Shown here: positions 10,507 to 21,285 of the stretch, piece after piece
Position numbering within the stretch: the stretch's first letter is position 1
Layout: each line of letters opens with the position of its first letter
Assembly (NCBI GenBank): GCA_037976565.1
Contig: CP137671.1
Span: 25,620,197-25,684,196 of the forward strand
Source of the DNA: Mesocentrotus franciscanus
Lineage: Eukaryota > Echinodermata > Echinoidea > Camarodonta > Strongylocentrotidae
DNA: 64,000 nucleotides
Direction: 5' to 3'
Translations under genes and position numbers: made by a program
Notes under the pieces: generated by a model
Database searches by the model: none
What the model saw: the letters and a program-made list of their open reading frames with translations, nothing else
Told to the model about the DNA's origin: nothing

Positions 10507-11279
10507 CTGAAAGAATGAAATCAACAGCTCAATTCAGTGATTTTTTTTTTGTATAAATGGACAATGCTTCACCTTACAATAACTTATATGTAAGAATGTA
10601 AGCGTTTGTGCATATACCCACCCGCATACAGTCGTATCGGGGGCAATTCATGAAGTAATTCTGTCTTTATCTACCCACTCTTTGTTCACTGCGACGGTTC
10701 TTTGTCCAGCAACTTGGGTTTCATCAAGAAAATAATTGGTAGGTTAATTATATTGGGTCTCATGTTAATATTTTCAATTTTTGGGTAGTCATGGCAGTTA
10801 ATATGGGCAACGCCTTACTTAGGAAATTGTTACCGATGCATTAATTAATGAGCAGGAACCACCACAAAACATGACAAAGATAAATTATTGTAATTGTAAG
10901 GGAATATACATTTTTTAAATAGTCTCAATAAGAATGATTATAATATACAAATAATCCATTTGCGTGAGGGCGTGACCGGTCGTGATAACCTTACAAGTTA
11001 GGAAAATATAAATTACTGGACACAATTCCGCTGTGAGCCAATTATTTGATAAGGATCTATGGAGTCCTTTTATAATGATCAATAAACTACCTATTTTCAA
11101 TTAAACATATTGTTAATCAAAATGAATTATACCATGGCCATGGATAAACACAGTGGTCATATGGTCATTGAATTATTTAGTGTTATAACAATCACAGGGA
11201 GTTTTCCGGAAAAGGGAAGATACCATCATATTTAAAATTAATACATGGCGATGAGAAGAAAGTTTTAGCAAAAACTTAC

Positions 11280-11354
11280 GACGTCGGTACTTGAGATGGG
11301 CTTATCGTCAAGCTGCTGACTTGTATTAGAAACGGTGGAGTCAATATCCTTCTC
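11280..11354 (-). CDS. Micro-exon B (phase 0-0, 75 nt)
   Basis: Minus-strand acceptor CATTCCTTGCAG, 75 open bases, donor GTAAGTTTTTG. The peptide is EKDIDSTVSNTSQQLD followed by DKPISSTDV. Compared with B'' (740-799) the last nine codons encode the same residues, whereas the first part differs in sequence and by five inserted codons, again keeping the frame. The introns on both sides are close to identical between the two copies. It lies between A (11976-12047) and A' (10435-10506) on the same strand. Confidence 0.6.
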
Positions 11355-11975
11355 CTGCAAGGAATGAAGTGAAAAGTATTTGAGGCCATATTTTAAATAA
11401 GAAAACTATACAGCATATAGTTCAAACAATTTTATTTAGGACTGCGACTTTCCTTATTATACCAAGAAAAGAAAATTTAAGATGAAAATGGAAATATGAG
11501 GTTGAGTAAGAAATGGAATTAGGGTGGAAGGTGAATGGAAGAAAAATAAACAACATAACAAATACATACGACAATTGTATTTCCATCATAATTAATATAA
11601 AATGAGATAACAGGTGAACTTTTCATGTAACTATCTGATAACAAATGTGTGCACACAGGCTAGAAAAATTGACTCATCATCATTAATATTAATATTATCA
11701 TCATAATTATAATAATAATAATAATTATTATTATTATAATTATTATTATTGTGATTATTATTATTATCATGATCATCATTACTTTTGCTTGACTGGAATG
11801 TTTAGTTTCCTCATTTTGGAAGAGTAAATCACAGTGCTATTATAGGTTATCAATACTGTTGTGGTTATATTGAGTACAAGTATAGAAGGGTTAATACTGA
11901 ATCCTTGTATTTAAGAGAGGTGCACAATTTTATTATTTTGAAGGCAGGGTTAATAATTGGAATAGATGTACTCAC

Positions 11976-12047
11976 AAAAGCTCTCAGTACGTTCTGGGAA
12001 AAAGTGTCCAATTTTCTTATCCAAGAATCACAATCCAACGGTTGTTC
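11976..12047 (-). CDS. Micro-exon A (phase 0-0, 72 nt)
   Basis: Minus-strand acceptor CATTCATTCAG, 72 open bases, donor GTGAGTACATC. The peptide begins EQPLDCDSWIRKL and ends SQNVLRAF. Aligned with A'' the second part (44 bases) differs at about 15 positions, while the adjacent 50 intron bases upstream differ at about three. All three A-type exons remain open and a multiple of three in length despite this divergence, which argues against neutral decay. Confidence 0.6.
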
Positions 12048-12429
12048 CTGAATGAATGAAATTAGCAGCTCGTTTTAGTGATTATTTTCTTGAATAGACA
12101 ATGCTTCACTTTACAATAACTTATATGTAAGAGTGCAAAGCATTTGTGCATATACCAACCGCATACAATCGCATCGGGGGCAATTCGTGAAGTAATTATG
12201 TTTTTATCTACCCGTTCTTTGTTCCCTGCGTCGGTTCTTTGTTCAGCAACTTGGATTTCCTCAAGAAAATATTCGGTGGGTTAATTATAGTCGGTCTAAT
12301 GTGAATATTTTCATATTTTCATATTTTTGGGTAGTCATGGCAGATGATATTGGCATCGCATCTACTATTGAAGATTGTGGTGGTTATTTTACCTGAGTGC
12401 TAAGAAAGCATAAATGCTAGTTAGTGAGC

Positions 12430-12790
12430 TGGATGGCCGTATAGGCGCTATTTGAAATGTATCGGGAGTACGGTAAATTTTGAAATTCCTTTTTTTTATC
12501 AAAAGCAGAAATGTTTTAGGGGCTACATTTTCTAGGGGCATCCATGTATATCAACATTTTAAGGAATCACTATCCAGTCAATTTTCCAAATTTCCCAAAA
12601 CTTTGTATTACATTTGTAAGTCAAGTTGATCATGAAGGGGTCTGTTTTGACCCTTCAAGGGTCTTCCATGTCCGGGCATGACGATTCTGCAGCGAGAAGA
12701 GGATTTGAAGCTGCGTGAGGAGCTACGTAGGAAAAGGCTGAATGACCAAAACTGGACAATAAGGAGAAAAGGTTTTTCCTAAAGACTCGG
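12430..12790 (+). pseudogene. LINE ORF1 C-terminal fragment, fourth copy
   Basis: Repeats the block of 7270-7640: GGATGGCCGTATAGGCG, then GGGGCTACATTTTCTAG, then a coding-like tail. A one-base deletion in TTCCATGTCCGG (TTCCAATGTCCGG in other copies) breaks the frame just before the basic LREELRRKR tail, which is otherwise intact. Confidence 0.45.
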
Positions 12791-13261
12791 TTACCACCAG
12801 GAGGGGAGTTATTTAGTATAAGATGAAGAGATTTAGACCTCACCCTAGGGTTTCCTCAAGGAAATATTCGGTGGGTAATTATGTTGGGTCTCATGTGAAT
12901 ATTTTCATTTTTCGGTGTTCATGGCAGATTATATAGGCTTACTTAGGAAATTGTGACCGATGTATTAAATGATGAGCAGAAACAACCACAAAACATGACA
13001 AAGAACAATTATTGTAATTAAAATGGAATACGAAATGTATAAAAAGTTTTTTTAAATAGATGATAATATACACTTAATAGATATGCGTGAGGGCGTGACC
13101 GGTCGTGATAAACATACGTGTTGGGAAAAATAAATTACTGGTGACATGTCCGCTCCAATCAAATTCTTTTCAATTCAATTTAATTAAATTTAAAAAAATG
13201 GTAAATGTCATTTTACACGAAAAGCAATAGAAGTTGGATTATTTATGTTTACATGTTGACA

Positions 13262-13262
13262 T
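13262..13262. other. Empty insertion site matching the LINE at 2966-4815
   Basis: TTTACATGTTGACATG joins ATAAGGTAATAAATA directly, whereas in copy A these flanks are separated by the LINE. It dates that insertion as later than the segmental duplication, unless the element was removed here by a precise deletion, which is unlikely. Confidence 0.85.
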
Positions 13263-13399
13263 GATAAGGTAATAAATACATATTGACACGTTAGAAGGAT
13301 TGTCGGAAATACATTTAAAATTACATACCAAATTAAAAATGGTAGGAGTGAGGACTGAGGAGTAGACCAGTACGGTGTTTAACATTTAACATGTAGTTT

Positions 13400-14470
13400 A
13401 AAAAGCATTTAAGCATGGTTGATTAGATTAATCAAATATGGTAAATGGCTGTTTTTGAAGCGTTTGGTGTGCGGCATTGGAAATTTATGATATGTAAAAA
13501 CCTAACGTAAAGCCGGGTGAACTGCTACAGAATTTGCAAATTTTCTACACAGTACCGGTCTTCTTTCCTCAAGTGAACTTAACTCGCATACTTGACATGC
13601 AAGTGAATATGACATAAAAATAAGAATCTAAAATAATTTGCAAACTCTCCGTTGTATTCGTTCGAGACTGTTGTTTTGTTCACATGTAAAAACCACTATG
13701 AAACACTAGGGCGCAATATTTTGGTATTGGTCGTATATAACCTGTGTAGATTAATACTAAATCACTCAAAGGATAAATGGAATTTCTTAAATTTCCTCAA
13801 CATATACATGTTTCTATTACATCTTGATATTAGCTCATCAATATATAAATTCCACTTCAGATCAGACTGGATGAACACTCCACGAATTACTCGGTGTCGC
13901 TCATAAAGAGAACTTCTGGGTCTGGTGGATTTTTCATGAAACTAACTTGGAGTGTAAAACACTTTGAATGATTTAGTGACATATTATCCACAATAGACCA
14001 AGATTGCACAAAATTAAGAACTGATTATAATTGCGAGAATCTGTTGATTTCCGACATTGTACTTACGAGAGGTCGTCGACATATTTAAATATTTGTATAT
14101 GAAGTACGTTGCTCACATAAATCTTTAACCATAATACACAAAAAAAAGAATAATTGGCTGAAGACGTGTACATTGGGGAACACCAGCGTGATTATTTTCA
14201 ACATTTGATAAAGCACCGTTATATTTTGTATTTTGTTTACAAGATTCCGAAAAAACTGGCAATCCAATCTATTATCCAAGGTCTTATATCCATATGAATC
14301 ATTTTTCTAATCAGCATATTATGATCCAAGCGATCAAAAGCCTTTCTAAAATATGAACAAATAACTGTGGAAACAGATCTACTGTTTTCTGCATTTTTAT
14401 ATAGACTATGTAAAAGACCATCAACATAATGTGTAGTAGACAGACCAGGTCTGTTGCCAAATTGATTCAA
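13400..14470 (-). pseudogene. CR1-like LINE reverse transcriptase remnant, copy B
   Basis: The best preserved part, 14237-14470 on the minus strand, reads NQFGNRPGLSTTHYVDGL, SYFRKAFDRLDHNML and RPWIIDWIASFFGIL, covering RT blocks 2 to A. Downstream the thumb region is broken by many indels, including an extra segment near 13665-13790 not in copy A. This is the partner of 4990-5943. Confidence 0.8.
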
Positions 14471-14690
14471 TTCAATTCAATTCACATCAATTCAATTCAA
14501 TGTATTTATTTGTCCAATGTCATTCATACATGGATATTCGGTTTGCTTACATGTAAAATTTAAAGGTTTAGACATAGTTTACAAAGAACAGAAATATAAT
14601 ACAAAACATGGATACATTCTGGTGATGACAAAAATGAAATAGCCATGCGTAATAATGATTCACATTCATCTGGTTATGGCTTTTTTAGTT
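14465..14690 (-). mobile_element. (TTGAA)n-tailed LINE or SINE 3' end, copy B
   Basis: The partner of 5945-6158, with degenerate AATTC units at 14463-14500 and the same following TGTATTTATTTGTCC. It separates the RT remnant at 13400-14465 from further LINE coding fragments at 15000-16880. Confidence 0.55.
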
Positions 14691-15340
14691 TCCTTAAGTT
14701 ACGTAATTTTAGTGCCTTCATGCATATTTATCAATACAAAGTATTCATCATTATACACATCCTTATTAAATTGAAAATATAAAAATACTGATTTATATGG
14801 GCCAAATCAAACTCATTTCTAACAAAACATAATATTAAAGAAAAGAGCAGAAACGATGGTTACAAAACGCATTATATTTGGTTACATGCCCTGATTGAAT
14901 AAGGAACGAATGTGTTTGTAAATCGCTGTGTCCTACACCTGAGAGACCTCAATCTCCTGCCTGATCGGAGAAACTCATAAAAAATAAAATAACGGATGAT
15001 TGCTATTTTTCTTGATTTCTTCATGAAGAGTGTCAATATGTTTATCAATATCTTCTTATAACTAATTTGGAAAAATATGAAGTCAAGGCAACTTGGAGTA
15101 GATTATTAATGTGAGGAAGTTGAGATTTTGGAATTGGACATATTTATGCAGTTTTCCATTGGGTTGGAACTCTTCCGTGTCTAAAGATTGGTTTAGAATC
15201 TTCGTAAATGGTACATTCAATTCACATGCAAATTTCCGTATAATGCGTGCCGGTATATCATGACTAACTGATGATTTTTACAATTTTAGTTTGTGTAATT
15301 TACAATACACTTTCCACCATCTGATTACTGGGCTTTTGCA
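14691..15340 (-). other. LINE-derived or unassigned sequence without an open frame
   Basis: Around 15060-15330 the minus strand encodes short pieces such as KNHQLVMIYRHAL that could be the linker between the pre-RT and RT regions of the CR1-like LINE. 14691-15060 has no recognisable content. Confidence 0.35.
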
Positions 15341-15341
15341 C

Positions 15342-15652
15342 TTAAAAGGTAAAAACAGATGGCAAAGTCTTCCAATCTAAAGGAGGAAGATCAAAGGCAA
15401 TAGACACGAATACATTATAAATTGCATTAGCAGTTTCTTTATAACTATGTGGGTTTTGTGATTCAATACCAGGAATAGTAGGAACGGAGACACAGTTATC
15501 GTTTGTAAGTATTTTAATATGCTTGTTCCAATCTGACGGATTATTCAACTTTTCTCTTTTTATACGCGATTTGTAATAATTCTTTTTAGCAACAGATAAA
15601 GCTTCAGCAACTTTATTGCGTAAATGTTTCCAAAGATAGTTATTTCCTTTCT
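15342..15652 (-). pseudogene. CR1-like LINE, region between endonuclease and RT
   Basis: The minus-strand translation has YLWKHLRNKVAEALSVAKK, NYYKSRIKREKLNNPSDW and NKHIKILT, the basic region (LRNKVxxxxxxAKxxYY...KxWKHI) found just before the RT in CR1/jockey LINEs. A TTAA MITE begins at 15653 and separates this part from the rest of the linker at 16093-16400. Confidence 0.75.
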
Positions 15653-16025
15653 TAAAGGTACTATGTCCCATTTGCAGGCCCAAAAAATAAAAAGGTTAAA
15701 TTCCAACGGCATTTGAAAGACAATACTTATTTAGAACTTCCCTGAAAAAAGGGGGGCTTGAAAAAGTCTTTAAGTGGGAAAATAACGACTATTAGTTGTC
15801 AAATCGACTTAGGAGCTATAGAGCCAGGAAGTAATAGTTTGATATTTCAGACCATTGTACCGAATGGTCGTACGTTTTATGCTGCGCAAAGATTCAATCA
15901 GTTTAATTTTGGCCATTACAAGAAGTGGGTTATTGATGTAGACAAATGCTCATGTACCCTTTACAGCTCATTTTATGTATGTTATTACCAAAGATGAAAA
16001 AAGACAGTCAGTCACTCAATCTTTA
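15653..16025 (+). mobile_element. TTAA-type MITE (Kolobok-like), copy 1, right end missing
   Basis: Starts TTAAAGGTACTATGTCCC and continues ATTTGCAGGCC...GGGAAAATAACGAC...CAGTCACTCAAT. The full-length relatives at 21286-21828 (minus) and 22861-23358 (plus) have the mirror-image terminus at the other end; here the match stops at about 16020. It is inserted in CR1-like LINE sequence. Confidence 0.7.
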
Positions 16026-16092
16026 AAAGCGTTTTGTCTGTCACGGATAAGTGATTTTATACGTGGGGTGCCCTTGGTTTATCAGTATTGAT

Positions 16093-16882
16093 CTAATTTA
16101 ATACACATGTAGGCAAGTATAAACCAAGGTGAGTTTGAAGAGTATCGATTAACCTGGTACACATTAACGTTAAATCAGAGTTTTGAGAAACTTCCTCCCA
16201 TGTATGAGCAGTTAACCATTGACCAAACAACCGTATTCCACTGTCTTTGAATGGACGTACAATTTTTTTACCTAGCGGACCAAATGATACAGTTGAGATC
16301 ACTTCTGCCAACTGGTGGAAGAGTAAAAATACCTGTATAAAATTCAAAAAATTTGTGTAAATGTTGTTAAGTATGTAATATTGTCTCGTGGGTTTATCCA
16401 CTATACTTGTTTAAAGCTATCATCTCTTACAATTTTTGAAAGTCAAAATCATTGAAATCACCTAATATTGATATCCCTGCATCGGGGTGCTTGCTATATA
16501 AAGAATACACAGTCATGAGTACATGTATATGATCAACATAATGTGAACTATTTGGATTTGTCGGTGGAAAATAAAGAACGCACGGTATGATACAAGATAA
16601 TTGCCTCGGTAAGTGTGGGGGTTGTAACATTACCCATATTATTTCAATATTTTCTGGCACAGTAATATCAGTTAAAAGATAAGGTTGTAGTCCATGTTTG
16701 GCAAGTAAAGCTACTCCACCTCCTTGTCGACCGTCGCGTGGCTTCAAGAAAGTGGCGAATCCATCAATGGATAGTAACTCTAAAGGTGAATCTTTAACTT
16801 CCCAAGTCTCTGTCAGCTCTACTAAATCAACGCCGTTGTCTTTCACAACAATTTCAAGCTCATCCAATTTATTGTTGATCAA
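16093..16882 (-). pseudogene. CR1-like LINE endonuclease and linker fragment
   Basis: Minus strand 16882-16427 encodes an EEP endonuclease core: INNKLDELEIVVKDNGVD, LVELTETWEVKDSP, GGGVALLAKHGL, then VLYFPPTNPNSSHYVDHI and ISILGDFNDFDFQ. The ExxW, G-G-G and GDFN signatures are those of LINE AP-like endonucleases. 16093-16401 continues with PLGKKIVRPFKDSGI and FGQWLTAHTWEEV, the linker before the RT. It belongs to the same family as the split plus-strand copy at 17522-17767 and 25700-25943. Confidence 0.85.
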
Positions 16883-17767
16883 TCTGGATTTGTTAGTAGT
16901 ATCTTGGGTAAACTAGAAATAGGGCAATCTGTATTTCCGCGCAATGCGAATGTATCCCCCGGCAGCGTAATTTTTCCCCACTTGAGCTCGGACCCCAGTC
17001 TGAACTCATTTGCATACAGCCAATCAGAGCTCATCTTGACAATAACAAGCTATACGCGTGCTAAAGCTTTACGGATGCGAAATTCGAAATGATGAAGCCC
17101 CTTCCCTAGAAAAAAACCAGGTAAAAACACCCTTTTTGTAAAATAAAGGAAATGGGCCCCCTCCGGCGCTCAAGGGGGGTAGTGAACACAATTTTGTTTT
17201 GCCTCTTTTACCACACCACCCCTTGAGGGAGGCCCATTTCCTTTTTTTTTTCCAAAAATTCGTGTTTTTACCTGTTTTTTTTTTTCTAGGGAAGGGGGCT
17301 TAGCATCACCGTTTCGAATTTCGCATCCGTAAAGCTTTAGCACGCGTATAGCTTGTTATTGTCAAGATGAGCTCTGATTGGCTGTATGCAAATGAGTTCA
17401 GACTGGGGTCCGGAGCTCAAGTGGGGAAAAAAATTACGCTGCCGGGGGATACATTCGCATTGCGCGGAAATACAGATTGCCCTATTTCTAGTTTACCCAA
17501 GATACTACTAACAAATCCAGATTGATCAACAATAAATTGGATGAGCTTCAAATTGTTGTGAAAGACAACGGCGTTGATTTAGTAGCGCTGACGGAGACTT
17601 GGGAAGTTAAAGATTCACCTTTAGAGTTACTATCCATTGATGGATTCGCCACTTTCTTGAAGTCACGCGACGGTCGACAAGGAGGTGGAGTAGCTTTACT
17701 TGCCAAACAAAGACTACAACCTTATCTTTTAACTGATATTACTGTGCCAGAGAATATTGAATTTATA
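16398..17767. repeat. Palindrome: head-to-head LINE 5' ends
   Basis: 16398-17180 is mirrored by 17208-17767 and, once the transposon at 17770-25699 is removed, by 25700-25944. The centre lies near 17195 in CCTCCGGCGCTCAAGG...CCTTGAGGGAGGCC. Each arm is about 785 bases and holds a LINE 5' UTR-like segment (16900-17180) plus the endonuclease start. Confidence 0.9.
17522..17767 (+). pseudogene. CR1-like endonuclease fragment, plus-strand arm (N-terminal part)
   Basis: Reads INNKLDELQIVVKDNGVD, LVALTETWEVKDSP, GGGVALLAKQRLQPYLL, then is cut by the CACTA-like element. The frame resumes at about 25700 with VMLRPPHLPRYLSCII. Confidence 0.85.
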
Positions 17768-17779
17768 TGCACTCTTAAA

Positions 17780-17965
17780 GTCAGCGAGTAAATTTTGCCG
17801 AGTAAAACAAGTTGAGTAACAAAATGAGCAATTCAGTACTCAAGCTGGAGTAAGACCTTGATTTTAGTGGTACTCGTCACCCGAGTAATTTGTTACCTTC
17901 GATAAAGAGTAAATCAATGACTCAACGTTGAGTACGAATTTCATTTGTGTCAATTTTGAGTAAAC
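17780..17965. repeat. Left subterminal ACTCAA/GAGTAA array
   Basis: Irregularly spaced GAGTAA, TTGAGTA and ACTCAA words in both orientations. In CACTA elements such clusters are the transposase binding region; by analogy they may serve this here. Confidence 0.6.
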
Positions 17966-18131
17966 TACGGTTGGGTATTACGCGGCGGCAGGTAATAAAT
18001 AACTCAACATTGATCTCTGACCTGATTTTACCTCGGGTGCGAGTGAAAGTTTGATCGATGGAAAGTGTAACTAACAGCTGGCTCGTGCATGCGCATGCGC
18101 GCACGTGCACGTGCAGAACTGAGAGTGAGAT

Positions 18132-18198
18132 ATGGATGTGACTGTCGAAGAAATTCTGAGCTCATGGAGCATGGAAGAGTTACAACCTACATTTTTAG
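18132..18198 (+). CDS. SAM-like first coding exon of a transposon gene
   Basis: Starts at ATG 18132 and encodes MDVTVEEILSSWSMEE then LQPTFL, followed by the GC-type donor GCAAGT (phase 1). The pattern EILSSW...ELxxxF is the beginning of a sterile-alpha-motif fold, and SAM-bearing proteins are common in animal transposon families. A palindromic CpG-rich stretch (GCATGCGCATGCGCGCACG) at 18085-18110 just upstream could be promoter or 5' UTR. Downstream exons were not found, so the gene may be broken. The SAM assignment rests on about 15 residues. Confidence 0.4.
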
Positions 18199-18290
18199 GC
18201 AAGTATTCCTCATGCTAATTTAATAATGCTACTGTGTGATATTTAGTCAAGATATTTTGATCAAGATTGTGAAATTATTGTTGTCATGCA

Positions 18291-19300
18291 CTGTAGTCAG
18301 GTCAATATATGGTAAAAAACACCCCAACCCCAAAAAAATTGCAACAAAAGGTTTTTCAACGGTTTCTAGTAGTATTCGACCTCAGGAATAACATACTAAA
18401 AGTATACCAAAATCGAAGGTTCGGAAAGCTGTTATTTTCAAGATGGCGTCCAAGATGGCCGCCGATACCTAAAAATGCCCATAAGTCACCTATTACCCAT
18501 GCGAGAGACATAATTGGGGTGATAATGCTATGGTTTTCGGGGTCATAGAATCCATTAGGATAAGTTAAATCGTTAAGCAGTGGTTCAGGAAGCCTCCAAA
18601 TCCAAGATGGCGTCCAAAATGGCCGCCATAACATAAAAATGGCCATAAGTCACTTAGTATCCATCCGAGAAACATAATTGGGATGTCTATGCTATGGTTT
18701 TCGGGGTCAAAGAATCCATTAGGATAAGTTAGAACGTTAAGCAGTGCTTCAGGAAGCCACAAAATCCAAAATGGCGTCCAAAGGGCCACAAAACCACTAA
18801 GATTTCTCAATAGAGGGCGCACTTCATGAACAGGATATGAACTTATAATGTTGCTGTCTCACCCTTATGGTGTCACCGACCCCCCACCCCCAGAAAAAGG
18901 GTCAATTCAACTATTGACAGGTCATTGTCAACACTGGGGAGGGGGAGTGACAAAGACAAAGTAAAAACTTAATAATAATAATAGGCCTATCTAGACACAC
19001 ATTTATAATACCCACCATACAATTAAAAATGTTTAAAACCTCGTGTTGTTCATGTCATCTTATAACGAATACACATGCAGATCTTCACGTTCCTTCATTT
19101 TGATGAAGAATGTACTTGAGTAAGGAAAAATCATCTTCTGCTTCACTATCAAGTGACTCGTTATATGGATTGTGGCATACATCAAGTTGGCAAGATCCCC
19201 ACACACTGTTACATGAAGTCCGTAACCTCTGCAGGTATAGCGAGTTGTGCTACAAGCAGTACAGAAGTTGCAGTGAATTAACTTAAGAAGAATACTAGGT
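18291..19300. repeat. Internal inverted repeat, left arm
   Basis: Pairs with 21835-22797 in reverse complement, running from GTAGTCAGGTCAATAT to the Cys-rich end of the PIN-like gene copy. The arms differ by copy number of an internal ~140-bp unit and by small indels. Confidence 0.85.
18425..18800. repeat. ~140-bp minisatellite with GATGGCGTCCAA core
   Basis: About two and a half copies of a unit containing CAAGATGGCGTCCAA, GGCCGCCATA, GGCCATAAGTCA and GGTTTTCGGGGTCA. Corresponding units, inverted, lie at 22325-22670 in the other arm. Confidence 0.8.
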
Positions 19301-20276
19301 GCAGCCTCCATATTTGACATCAGTGGAACCAGGTGATTGTCCTCTAATTTCCAGCCCCATTCTGTGACGTTCTTCGCTCTCCATCCATGCCATAACCTGG
19401 TAGCCCAGGGGGGATAATCACATATTAAGACATACAGGGTGTGCCGCTCTAATGGGTCACTTTTTAAACAAATAATATTCCTAAACATGGGTCCGTGTTT
19501 TCAAAATTTCCAACATTTTCGGGTCCCGACAATTGTGAAAAATGGGCTAGGGGTTTTCGAGACTTGAGCGGCATACCCCTGGCCAAACCAAATCTGATCC
19601 CCCCTGGGCTTGGTATTATGTTCTGAGGGAGTGAATTTGGAGGAGGCTGGCATAGCAGGGAGTTGCATTGGCAATTTTCTTGACGTACAAGTTGTATCGT
19701 AATGATGCAAGTTAGTCATTACAGCGGTCACCAAACATGACAGTCATTGCTTTGATACCAAGTTCCTCTATTAGTTACTTTGGCCGACTTGGTAGAAGGA
19801 AAGTACTAGCATAGGATTTCAAAGTGAGGTTGCATTTCACAAGCTTCTGGAAGACTGCTTTCTTTCCGCTTCCAAATAACAGGGAAGTCGAATCGCAATC
19901 GGTGTAGGCGTCCAGAAAAAGTAGTTGTGAGCATAGATCCCGTACCCAGGTCCACTTTCAACTGCTTACAGTTCTACACCTTCGGAGCCTTGGCTGCATT
20001 GTAAGAGTGGAAGTATAGTTCCCTGCTATCTGTTCCAAGGATTTTCCGAAGTCCAGTTCCTTTCATCAGGGTACCAATTGCTTCCAGCAAAATCTTGAAG
20101 GTTTGGAAGAAACCTAAGCGCAAGTCAGTCCCTTTCAGAGGGCTTTTCTGGGGTACATCAATGATTAGTTCAGCGGCCTTCCAATATGCTGTTTTTACAA
20201 TCTCGTTCAAAAGGAAAGACAAAGCTACGACTCTGGGAGAGATTTCGAAAGTAAAAATTGTACCTGAACAAACCAT
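19060..20276 (-). pseudogene. PIN-like 'WGW-CxC' family gene, minus-strand copy (broken)
   Basis: From 20276 downward the minus strand shows LGFFQTFKILLEAIGTLMKG, a segment typical of the family N-terminal half, then near 19900 DCDSTSLLFGSGKKAV (family block GCDTTSxxFGxGK), near 19700 short pieces of the KIANAT...HSLR linker, and at 19480-19060 TEWGWKLEDNHLVPLM followed by a Cys/His-rich tail (CNFCTACSTTRYTC, CRGYGLH). In the family this tail is CNCxxxCxxxRCxCRKxGLxC; here several Cys are lost. Multiple frame breaks make it dead. I recognise the family from multi-copy metazoan proteins; its biochemical role is not established to my knowledge. Confidence 0.6.
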
Positions 20277-20589
20277 AAATGCTGCTTTGCTGTTTCAACG
20301 GTTCCTGGTAGTAAAAAAAAAAAACCCATGGGACTTGAAGTAGCAGAGGTGATGAGCTATGAGCTCATTCCGTTCCCACCTTCACTTTTCGAGGCTAGGA
20401 ATGTCTTTCGGTAGGCTGATAAGCCTCAGCTAGCTCATGCTATAACCGATCATGCAAGTAAAGTGTCGAGTGAACCCGTGAAAGAACACAGAACAGAATG
20501 TCCTTGGTGGTGGTTCATTGGTGCATCGGCTACCATGGAAGACAGGAGACAGCTATGGCAGAATAGCACGATCATATGCTGATTTCACA

Positions 20590-21280
20590 ACCACCCCCCC
20601 CCCCACTATATGGTTCTGCAAATTTAATTTTTGACGGCTATGGTGGAGGGCCGTCAATTAATGATAATACACACCAGCGATCTGGGCAGAATGCCCATCC
20701 AGTTGTCAGATTCAATGCAGACACAGTATTCTCAGGCAAGAAGGATGAGTTTTTATCAAGAGACTGCAATAAGCAGGGACTCATAAATCTCATTAGTGAG
20801 GAAATGAGGAAGAGTAATAATTGCACCGTATCAATGTATCCAGGGATGCAGATGTACATATTGCTAAAGCTGCAATGAATTCTTCTCGTCGTCAGTCAAC
20901 TACTCTGATTTGAGAAGGCACTGACATATTGGTGTTACTCTTGCATTACGCGGATGTAGATAGCAGGGTACTATACTTCTGGTCTGACAAAGGAACTAAT
21001 AGAGGAACTTGGTATCAAAGCAATGTCTTTCATTTTTGGTTGCCGCTGTAATGACTCACTTGCATCATTACGATACAATTAACTTGTTCGTCAAGAAAAT
21101 TGCCAATGCGACTCCCTCCTACGCCAGCCTCCACTGAATTCTACTCCCTCAGAACATACTACCAAGTAATGGAATGGATGAAGAGTGAATAAGAAGACAT
21201 GGACGTCACAGACTGGGGCTGGAAATTAGAGAACAATCACCTGGTTCCACTGATGTTGAATACGGAGGCTGCACCTAGTA
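20590..21280 (+). pseudogene. PIN-like 'WGW-CxC' family gene, plus-strand copy, part 1
   Basis: Reads NLIFDGYGGGPSINDNTHQR at about 20621, then KKDEFLSRDCNKQGLINLI, then after a frameshift GDADVHIAKAAMNSS and later TDILVLLLHYADVDSRV, LYFWSDKG. The DGY, GDAD and TDILVLL acidic motifs in that order resemble the metal-binding acids of PIN/flap-nuclease folds. 21199-21285 continues DWGWKLENNHLVPLM and AAPSNLL before a MITE interrupts. Frame breaks near 20850 and 21000 indicate a pseudogene. It faces the minus-strand copy head to head. Confidence 0.65.
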
Positions 21281-21285
21281 ATCTA

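Larger units (their letters stand above)
9755..12100. repeat. Tandem ~1.55-kb micro-exon unit (partial + two copies)
   Basis: The landmark GCTTGACTGGAATG...GGTTATCA recurs at about 9855, 10245 and 11790, and the landmark TCATCATCATTAATATTAAT at 10129 and 11673, giving a period near 1544 bases. Each full unit carries one A-type and one B-type micro-exon on the minus strand. The first, partial unit (9755-10090) lacks the segment that would hold a B exon. Copy A of the segmental duplication holds another unit at 1-1560. Confidence 0.85.
10535..14682. repeat. Segmental duplication, copy B
   Basis: Direct repeat of about 1-6158. It lacks the LINE present at 2966-4815 in copy A and has one rather than two ORF1-tail blocks. 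The homology ends at CATTCATCTGGTTA, after which this copy continues as TGGCTTTTTTAG. Confidence 0.85.
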
